From the NCBI RefSeq assembly GCF_000340215.1, contig NW_006921537.1, forward strand, positions 3,207,685 through 3,271,684: DNA of 64,000 nt, in the 5' to 3' direction. Source of the DNA: Pseudocercospora fijiensis CIRAD86 (taxonomy: Eukaryota > Ascomycota > Dothideomycetes > Mycosphaerellales > Mycosphaerellaceae). The translations under genes and the position numbers were made by a program. Below, piece by piece: positions 55,401-64,000 of this stretch. The notes below the pieces were generated by a model. The model did not search any database. It saw only the letters and a program-made list of their open reading frames with translations, and had not been told where the DNA came from. How positions within the stretch are numbered: position 1 is the stretch's first letter; every line of letters starts with the position of its first letter.

Positions 55401-57250
55401 TAAGTAAAACTATCGCGCTCGTATCTCGGGACGGCGAAGTCCGGTATAGTAAAGTCCTCTAGAATCTTAGGAGCGTATATAATTAAGTTATCTATAGAGA
55501 AGCCGTTTTCGTTAATATCGTATAGAAGCTTATTACCGGCTATCGTCTACTCGAGTAAGCGTACGTTAGTACCGTAGTAAGGGTTTTTCGGTCCGCTTTA
55601 GCCTTTCTTTATCTATCTAGGAGGGTAGATCTCGCCGGTACTCTTCTAGATCGCCCTAGGCTATTCGCCGAGGGGGGCGTATTACTAATTTGCGTACTTT
55701 TCGGAACCGTATATAGAATCCGGGTTAATAAGCGCTGTCTTGTATTCGTTAAGGCTAAAATATAATAGCTAGACCGATACGAGGTATACCGCTAGTCCGT
55801 TAGGCAAAATACCGATAAGCTAATCTACCTATAGTACTACGCGCGCGCCGAGGATAGCCTTCTTTCTAGCCTAGGTAGGCTTCTCGTCGTCGGCGTCGAA
55901 ATCGTACTTATCCTTAAAAGAGGCGAGGTCCGGCTAGAGGTAGTTACTATATACGTCGCGGCCTTTATTATCCTTTTTCCTAAACTTCCTCTTATACTAG
56001 TCGGCCTTAGCCTTTAAGGCTTTCTTAATATCGGCGAGACGCGTAGCGCGCTCGCCCTCTATCTTCGATTCGATCTATAGGGCCTTATAGTTATCGTCCC
56101 TAAGGCCCTCTTCCTTCGATTCCTTATAATAGACCTAGCGTCTAGCCTTAGTCTCTATACTGTCGCGAAGCTTCTATTCGTAGAGGTCGAGGCGTTCGCG
56201 ACCCTACTAATCGTAGGTATCGTAATAGTACGGCGCGTCGGCGTTATAGCTAGTCTCTAAGGTATAATATAGGCGATTGCCTAAGGCGCTAATCGTCTTA
56301 TAGACCTAAGGTATAAGCGTATACTCGATTCGAGGAGTGCCGAAAGCCGTATACCGCTCGGCGTAGATAGGAGCTATAGGTAACTATAGCACTAAAGCCT
56401 TCTCCGGCCTACTATTTATTGCAATTTTGTATAGGAGTTTGTATTCGCGCCGTATTATGCCGTTAATAGAACGTACTAGTATGCCTAGTACGTCCGAGAC
56501 GGCGTTAGCCTTATATCTAGCCCTATCGATATACGAGAGCATATTAGAAAACCTCGGCACCTTGTCTAGGTACGGTATACGTAGGATTTCGCCTAGCTTA
56601 GGTAGCGCGATAATAAGACGCTTCGTCTTAGGCGCCTATCTCTTAGTAGCCTACTAACCCTACTCTTCTTCTCCGCCGTTATCGGAAACCTCTTTCTTAG
56701 CCTCGTCGTTATCCTATCCTTGCTCTTCCCTATTAGTAGGTATAGCCTGCCTTGCTACTACTCCTCTATTATTTAGAGTAGTAGATTAACTATCCTCGGG
56801 ATTTCCCCTATTTCTAGTAGTATTCTTATTCTTAGTTCTAGGAATAGGCTCCCCTTCCTTATTATTAGTTTTTTTATTTTCATTTTCTTCGTTTTTATTC
56901 TCTTTATTCTTATTCTCTTTATTCTCGGGAATAGGCTCCTGTCCTCTATTTCCCTTATAGTTATTATTGCTATCTTCTCTATCTATTTCTATTACCTTAG
57001 AATTCTCTCTATTCTCTACTTCGTTGCCTTATTCTATTCCCTTAGGGTCTTTGCCGCCCTATAGCGATATCGTTACCTAGCCGGACGGAGGCGTTTCGGG
57101 GGTGCCGCCTAGTAGAGGCATATACTCTAGTAGAGGCGTATCCTCCTAACCGAATATTATCGCGCCGCGCTTCTATTAAAGCTTCGACCCTCCGGCTATA
57201 TCGGTAGTAATACTTCTTTGTAATACTTGTTTAATATTGCTATAATACGG
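52450..57250 (-). pseudogene. RIP-ruined ~1,600-codon reading frame, unknown family
   Basis: One minus-strand frame can be followed from about 57250 to about 52450, interrupted only by TAG and TAA; I saw no TGA in the stretch checked closely (57.2-54.4 kb). The encoded protein starts with a Pro/acidic region (EYMPLLGGTPETPPSG), then a Lys/Glu/Asn-rich stretch (about 56.9-56.7 kb). A folded-looking part follows (RLIIALPKLGEILRIPYLDKV; VERYKTDLRQKIAADLKSIFDIF), then a tandem TKKAKSTKAD repeat (54.49-54.65 kb) and a long C-terminal part (FARELDDRSGGRP; TGYSRSTIDNAFRPPREDIL). No polymerase, integrase or transposase motif is seen. It could be an accessory ORF of the neighbouring chromovirus, a separate element, or a duplicated host gene. 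Confidence 0.6.
54490..54650 (-). repeat. TKKAKSTKAD-coding tandem repeat
   Basis: Three near-identical units of about 40-50 bp (plus strand GGCTTTAGTAGACTTAGCC...) inside the ghost frame encode basic TKKAKSTKAD-like repeats. Confidence 0.75.
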
Positions 57251-58170
57251 ACAGCTATAGTTATATGCCTCGTATACTTATTACGCCTCGTAGCCGTATA
57301 TATTGTTGCTATTATTAATTCGAGCGATAGTTAAAATATTACTTCGGCGATATAGTCCGAGCTTCTACGTACCGCGTTTAATAACGGTCGCGCGGGTACG
57401 TAAACCTTATTCTAGCCGTATATATCTAATAGATAGAAGGCGCTAGAATAGCTAGAAAGTAAGGGTACGGGAGAAGGATAGAGTAGCGTCTTAGGCCCGA
57501 TATCTAGGTCTATAATACGTATAAGATCTGTTTAAGTAATTCTCCTAGAAACTTCTTAGATTTCTCCTAACGGAGGAAAAACCTATAGCTATAGGTCGAG
57601 GTACCGATTCGTAGTAATTAGAGGGAAACGTAGTATAGTAAAAAAGGACGGTAAGGTATCGTTATAGAGGATTCTGCGATGCGCCTCTACTTATATATTT
57701 AGTAGGGTAGGAGTATCTCTCTATCGCTAGATTTCCTCCTTAGTAAGGCGCCTTACCGTTAGGATAAGCGCCCTAGCCTTTAGTTTACGCGATCTAGCGT
57801 TAGATACAGTTAGTAGACCTAAGGTCTTAGCCTGTTTCTAGGCGTCGCCGTTCTCGTCGTCGTAGGAGCGATATATATCGGAGCTAATCGATTCGCTTAA
57901 CGTAGCATTTTTGCTTACTAGCGAAGTTAGCCGGTTCGGATCTATATCGGTAGCCGACTAACCTATCTACGCTTCCCCGGTAGCGGGTTAGGTAACCGCC
58001 TTAATAGACTTAAGGTCGCTATCTTCCGCGTAGTTCGGCCTTCTACCTCCTCTTAGCGGCTAGCGTCTTATAGGCTACGTATCTCGTTATAGTTAATCCC
58101 TTTTAGTACCGTTAGACTAGAGTCGCTTTACTATCGGCGCGACCTATATAGGCTTTCGCAATATTAGGGA
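57251..58170. repeat. RIP-mutated spacer, possible LTR region
   Basis: Between the chromodomain end of the minus-strand chromovirus and the ghost frame. If the chromovirus is complete, one LTR should lie here and its partner beyond 64000, so it cannot be confirmed within the window. Confidence 0.35.
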
Positions 58171-61100
58171 TAGTTTTATCTAGTTAATCTGTCTATCTGT
58201 AAATTAGGAGTCCTCGAACTAGTCGATTAGGTAAGCGTTGCTCTCTAGAAGGTCGTCTACCCGGATCTATTTATTTATTATCGGCTACTCGTCCTTCTAC
58301 TTAACTAGATATTCCGTTCTTCCTCTAGAACTACGCTTCCCTAAAATGCGTTCCGGAGTTATTACCGGTTGCTTAGACTATAGATCTATCGGTACGGGAA
58401 TGCGGTCGTATAGCCTTACAAACGGGTCCTTTACTAGGTTCGGGGCTAGCTCTAACTACGCTATAGACACGATTAGATAGAACTTAACTAATTATAGTAG
58501 CTTAAGCTCGTAGGCTAATTTGCCTATTCTCCTCTTAATCTTAAAGGGACCTATAGCTTAGTTGCTATACTTACGATAAGCCTAACTATATACGCGATAT
58601 CCGTAATATAGCCTAAGTATAGCGTAGTCTCCTAGCTCGAAGAACATATACTAATGCTTAGCGTCGTAGCGGTGTTTTATATCTACCGCTACGAAGGCTA
58701 TCGATTCTTTAGCTACGTTACGAAATTGCTATCGTAGCGTTACGTAGTCCTTTAGCTACAATTCTCGAAGCCCGATAAAAGCGTCTATATTTAAATCGAA
58801 TCCGAAAAGCATCTCGTCGGGCGAGATGCCGGTACTCGCATTTTTAACGCTCCTAAAGTAGGATATAAGGGAGGGTAGGGCGTCTATCTACTATGCGTCC
58901 GGATTAGCTATAACGAAATACCGTATAGCGATTTCTACGGTCTAATTTGTGCGTTTAGACTAGCCGTCGGTCTATAGGTAGTACGCTATAGAGGCGAGGA
59001 TCGATATACCTAGTAGCTTTATTATCGTAGTAAAAAATTTAGATAGCTATTTAGGGTCCCGGTCGCAAATAAATACCTTAGCAACCCGCTAAGATCGTTC
59101 TTAGATAGACGTAAGGTATTAGGCTACCTACGTTTCTATAGTCTACTAGTATTTACCTAGAAGGAGCAAAACCCGTTTAGACTTCTTATAGGTTACTATA
59201 AGAAGCGTATTAAAACCTTCGTTAGTAGGTAGGAGCCCTATAATCTAATCCGCTATTTAGACGTCTATAGGAAGTCGATACTTCGAGTCTATTAGGTTAA
59301 GCTAGCCGTAGGGCTTATACCGAGTCGATTAGTTCGCCTTATATATATTGCACTAATCGATATATCGTTCCAAATGTCGACGGTAGTTCCTAATATAGAA
59401 ACTAGCGTTAACTCGATCGAGCGTACGCTAGAACCCCGCGTAGTGCCTTAGGTTATATACTATCTTAAAGATCTCGTAAGTAAGGGCGAAAGGAATATAT
59501 AATTAAGAGTAATATAAAATTAGGTCGACGTAGTAGATAAGGCCGTCTTCCCGAAAGAATCTAATACTATATAAGGACTTCAAGTCTATAGGAACGTCGT
59601 CTAGTTTTTTAAGCGCGTTCTATATACTACGAGCGGCTATATCCTCCGAAGAGCGGAAAGAAGGCGGTTTTAGGAGGTAGCCGGGCGTTGCCTCTAGATA
59701 GACCTATAGTGTTTAGCTATTATCTTTCCGCTAGGCGGCTTCGAGGTACGCGGACCTTCGCTTAAGCTCTCTATCTCGCTCGCGCTTTTGCCTCCTCCTC
59801 GCCTAGCGGTTTAATATTTAATCCGGCTAAGGCTACTATTCCTATATATACGCTATCTCGATAGACTAAAGGACGGAGAGCAAACGTCTCTACGGACGGT
59901 CTTCCTAATAAGCCTATCTTAGCTAGGTCTTAAAGTTATCGGATAGCGATATAACCGTTTTAATATAATAGCTAGGTTCCCCTTAGAGACTATAGAAAAA
60001 TGTAGGGATCTTATTATAGGCCTAGTATTTATATCTATCGAGTCGCGAAAGAAAACACTTAGTATAGTCGATCCCGGATAGGGATACTATATTAACTAAC
60101 GCTATAGTAGGAAGAATAGGAACGCTTAAATAGAAGTTCGGAAGGGCTAAGGATCGCGGCCTAGGATCTAGGCAAGGGGGTATAGTACCGGTCTTTAGCG
60201 CAAGCCGATTCTAGGTATCGTTCGTATATCGTCTAGATCTTTCTATAATATATACCTTTTCTACGCTGCTCCCGATATCTTCGATAGACGTAGGGTTTCG
60301 TAGCATTTCTAATATCGGCGCCCTTACTAATATCGCGGGAATCTCGTCGAGGCCGCTTATATTAAGATTATATCGATTAGGAGAGCTCGTACCTTATAAT
60401 CGGGAGAGTATATCGGGAGCGATATAATTCCTACCCGGCCTATAAATAATATCGAGGTTTGTAAACTAGGAAATATATACCGCGGCTTAGATAATTCGGC
60501 GGTTAAGGCTAGCTATAGATACCGTCGTTACGATCTATATCTTTTTTACTATCGTAGTAACTATACTATAGTCGGTAACTACGATAGTCTTTAGCGCGGA
60601 ATCTACTATATAAGAGGCCCTCTTAATTGCCTATACTACCTCGAACAATTCGAGTTCTATAGGCTAGTAGCGGGCTTCGGCCCCGGTAAGTATATAGCTA
60701 GCAAATCCTAAGACCTTAAGTCTATTACGCGGGAATTGCTTAGATCTCCGTAACTAGGTAGTACTATTAACGAAATCCGAAACTATATCGTCTCTACGAG
60801 TTACTAGTTCGGGCTCCTCGTATTCTATATCTAAGTCTCCGTAAACTTAGTAGTATATTACCCCGATTCCGAATTCCTTAGATATATTAACGTCGATATA
60901 GAGGGTAGACTTAGGGTTAAAATACTAAAGAAACCCTCGGTACTCTTCCGACTATATCGACTATATAATTTCCTAAGCGGTGTTTATTTCGTTAGTCTAT
61001 TAGAGGCGCGCGCCCCGCATTTAAGCGCGTCGCTTACCTCCTTTCGTTTAGGTAGCCTAATAATCCTTTATAGCCGCGACTTTCGCCTATTATAGCGGTA

Positions 61101-64000
61101 GGGTAATTCTTCCGTAGTATAGTACCGTAGACCTAAGGTAGCCTACTAGTCCGAGATATTGCTTAAGTTGTTCGGCGTTAGTAGGTTTTTCTAATTCTCG
61201 TAGTATTATAAGTCGATCCGCTTACGTTACGAAGCCTTTTCCGTCTACTTCTCTACCTAGGATTTTTATAGAGGGGAAACCTAAGAACGCCTTCCCTAGC
61301 TTTAAACTAAACCGTATCTTATCTATTTTTTTAAATACGCGATTAAGCAAATCTCGGTAGGACTCTAGGTCTACCGAGCCGAGAACTATATCGTTAATAT
61401 ATCTATTCGCTACGTCGCCGAATTCCCGTAGGGTACGGTCGAGTAGTCTTTATATGTACTATACGCTATTATAGTAACCTATAGTAGCGACTTTTAGATA
61501 TTCCTATCCCTATATAGTATTAACGGTAAATTTCTAGCGATCCTTTTCCGCTACTACGAACTAGTAGAATATAGATCTTATATCTATAATAGAAATATAC
61601 TTATAGCCGCGTAATTTCGCGATAATATCGTCCTAGAGTAGTAGCGGGTAGGTGTCCTTCTAGGATATACTATTAAGGCCTCGGATATCGATTACTACCC
61701 GCGGCTTCCTATACGTAGTACTATTATCGCGGAAAAGAGTTCTCTAGACTATAAAGACTAGCTATACTAGCGGCGATAGCTTTTTACTATAGGCTATTTT
61801 ACTTTAAGTATAAAGCTTATTAAACTACTTATTTACCTCTATATTGTCCTTATCGGATATATAGTAGACCTTACTACTAAACTTCTCGTTTTCCTAGCCC
61901 GATTTAAGTAGGAGCTCTAGCTATCTATCTTTAGGAAGATCGATCGTCGTACCCCGATCTATCTATAGTTAGAGGTATTTCTCTACGATAGACCTAATAT
62001 CTAAGGCTGCCGCGGTATCTAGATTCGCTATATAGATCGTTACTCTAGCCGAGGTTGTAACGGTAGCTATCCCCGTATCTACTAAGATCTTCGTAGTATC
62101 GGAAGGGTAGTCTAGGTCTATTAAGTCTATCTCGTCGTTTTCGCTAAGTCCGTAAATAGTAGGTTAAGATTTACGGATCCGCCGGAATTATAGGCCTACT
62201 CTAGCCTAATCGCGATTTGCGGAGTCTTTAGCTAGAGGCGGAATTAACTAAAGCTAGCCTATAGCGTCGCTTTAAAAAACTGCTAGTAACTATAGGTCTA
62301 TCGATTCGGATATATAGTAGAGCCTATTTATTAGTCGTAGATCTCGTCTAAGAGGCGCGCCGCTAATCTTACGCTCTATCGACCTAGGGTCGGTATCGAA
62401 CTCGTCGATCTAGTAGAAATTATCTAGCTATAGTTCCTACAATTCGCCTATACTTCGATATCGCTAAATAATTAAGTCGTTATCGTAGCTAAGGTTGCGG
62501 ACCTATACCGCTAGTATCTCTAGTCCGGCTATATAGGTATATACTACCGCCGTATTAGGGAGGCCTAGTAGATTTAGCGTAAAGAGGAAGTCCCTATTTG
62601 CGTCCTTTAGGGCGTCGGCTTTATCGATTTGTATCTTAGCTATAACGGCTATACGTAGTAGTACTCTTAGTCTATCTATAGACTTAATATTAGCGCGTAG
62701 GAAACGATTAGATTTTAGCGAATAGGCGATCGGTATAAGCGCGCCGTCGTTTCCTATTATCTCGATATATCTAGCGCCTATATAGATAATAAATCCTACG
62801 GGCGTTATAATATCTGTCCCGAGGAGTGTATTATAGGGTAAGTTTAGTATTACCCTTACTAGCTATTTAATATAGGCTAGAGCGGGTAACTAAGAATACC
62901 TAGCGAAGATAGGAAAGTATATCGATAAATTAATCTATTGCTCGTACTATATACTTCTAGCTAAACTACGGAATTCTAGAGGTTGCTTAAGATACTAAAT
63001 ATCGTCCTGCCCTAGTTGTATAGTTAGCTACCCCCGGTCTATTATAGATACTTTAGTACTAGTATCGAGGTAAACGCGCTTAAAATCCCCTTCTAGAGAA
63101 AGGGCGCAGTTCGCTTCGACGATATCGTAATATCTAAAGGTATAAGCTAGGTCTCCCGGAGGGAGTTTTACTAAGTAGGGTATAATTTGCAATTCCTATT
63201 AAGGGCGTTCTCGCATATAATAGACCTATAGTATAAGGTTATTAATAGTACCGAAGAAGCGCTTCCCTACGCGAGCCTTCCTATCGTCGATAAGGGAAGA
63301 AATCTTCGAGGTACTCGATAAAATCGTATAGTACTACGCCTCTCTCGCTAAGGGCGTAGCCTTAGCTATTTAGGCGATATAGTAGACTTAGAGCTGCTCC
63401 GTAACTAATATTATAGTATTCTAAGCATTTAGCGCGTCTAGATTAATCGGGGACCTCCCGATAGTAGTCGCTACGCCCGCTAGGATATCTAGTAGCAAAT
63501 CTAATATATAGATAGAGCTAGGCGTAGTCTACTATAGAGCGATCGTAGCGGAAGAATCTTCTATAGGAAAAGCTACGCCCGCTAGCGTAGGCGTATAATC
63601 CGCTATAGGAGGGCGCGATACCGATATAGACTAGAATATTTAGGCTTAGACATCTATTAATAGACTAGAGGTCGCGGGCTATAGTACTAGAAGTATAGGT
63701 ATCGATATTTAGCTAGGCTATCCTACTATAATCGTTATTGCTAGGTATAAAGATATTTGCTTATCCGGTAGTAAGCGACCCGGCGACTTCGGGAGTTCCG
63801 CTACCGCTAGGGATTCTAGAATTTCCGGTAGACTTGCGGTTTTATACTAGCTAGCAGTAACTAGTTTTACTTCTAGCTCGAGGAGTTTTCCGGAGCTAGC
63901 TCGTAAAGAATATTCGTACGCTTCTTAGTAGCGTCCTTAGGGTACGTATAATCGAGGTAGCTATTAAAAAACTCGTTAGCCGAGCGGAAAACCTCTCCGT
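58170..64000 (-). mobile_element. Second Ty3/gypsy chromovirus, RIP-inactivated, cut by window edge
   Basis: Read from high to low coordinates. An unclear gag/protease part occupies 64000-62000. Reverse transcriptase (about 61730-61230) reads RKPRVVIDIRGLNSIS, then DDIIAKLRGYKYISIID, then ANRYINDIVLGSVDLES, then LKLGKAFLGFPSIKILGREV. The YxDD box is YIND (61390-61401), Asp to Asn by a TpG-to-TpA change. RNase H would follow at 60.9-60.3 kb. Integrase (about 59450-58900) reads RTLDRVNASFYIRNYRRHLERYID and IADWIIGLLPTNEGFNTLLIVT. A C-terminal chromodomain (about 58290-58200) includes TEYLVK and RVDDLLESNAYLID. Different family from the element at 10.3-17.4 kb. Confidence 0.8.

Noticed and set aside
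8535..64000. CRISPR arrays, prokaryotic operons or bacterial-type signals
   Set aside because: Spliceosomal introns and fungal families throughout; repeats in the islands are retroelement-derived or simple repeats, with no regular spacer structure.

Overview
The window comes from a filamentous ascomycete. Short GT..AG introns (roughly 37-153 nt) interrupt most genes. The gene families are fungal: Zn2Cys6 regulators, a WSC protein, an alternative oxidase, a GABA-permease-type transporter and an Mpe1-type cleavage factor. Large blocks carry the CpA-to-TpA (and TpG-to-TpA) signature of repeat-induced point mutation (RIP). The compartmented layout suggests a Dothideomycete, possibly Mycosphaerellaceae, but that placement is inference.

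Layout. 1-8.5 kb is gene-rich: a Zn2Cys6 regulator cut by the left edge, a divergent aldo-keto reductase with an N-terminal extension, a dienelactone-hydrolase-like protein without a recognisable nucleophile motif, an acylphosphatase, alternative oxidase and a small Ser/Gly/Gln-repeat protein. 8.5-21.6 kb is a RIP island holding a full-length chromodomain Ty3/gypsy element with both LTRs and a degraded MULE transposase. 21.8-34.7 kb is gene-rich: a WSC protein, a pepsin-like membrane protein lacking the first catalytic Asp, a Ser/Thr-rich protein, a broken sugar-transporter gene, ribosomal proteins L10 and L30, and Mpe1. 35.5-36.6 kb is a small RIP patch. It is followed by a possible FluG/DUF3435 fragment and a 53-residue secreted cysteine-rich protein (effector-like). 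37.7-48.6 kb holds a phosphoglucomutase/phosphopentomutase, an amino-acid permease with a Gcn4-type site in its promoter, a secreted GPI-type protein, an NmrA-like oxidoreductase and its Zn2Cys6 neighbour. 49-64 kb is a second RIP island: a truncated Ty1/copia element, a RIP-ruined reading frame of about 1,600 codons of unknown family, and a minus-strand chromovirus running off the right edge.

How the genes relate. Two regulator/oxidoreductase pairs are visible: the edge Zn2Cys6 gene with the divergent reductase, and the second Zn2Cys6 gene with the NmrA-like gene. Each could be a local regulator-target unit. L10 and L30 are co-oriented neighbours. The rest looks like ordinary housekeeping, transport and cell-surface genes between heterochromatin-like islands. 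All exon coordinates were worked out by hand from splice sites and reading frame, so short exons and starts are the weakest part.
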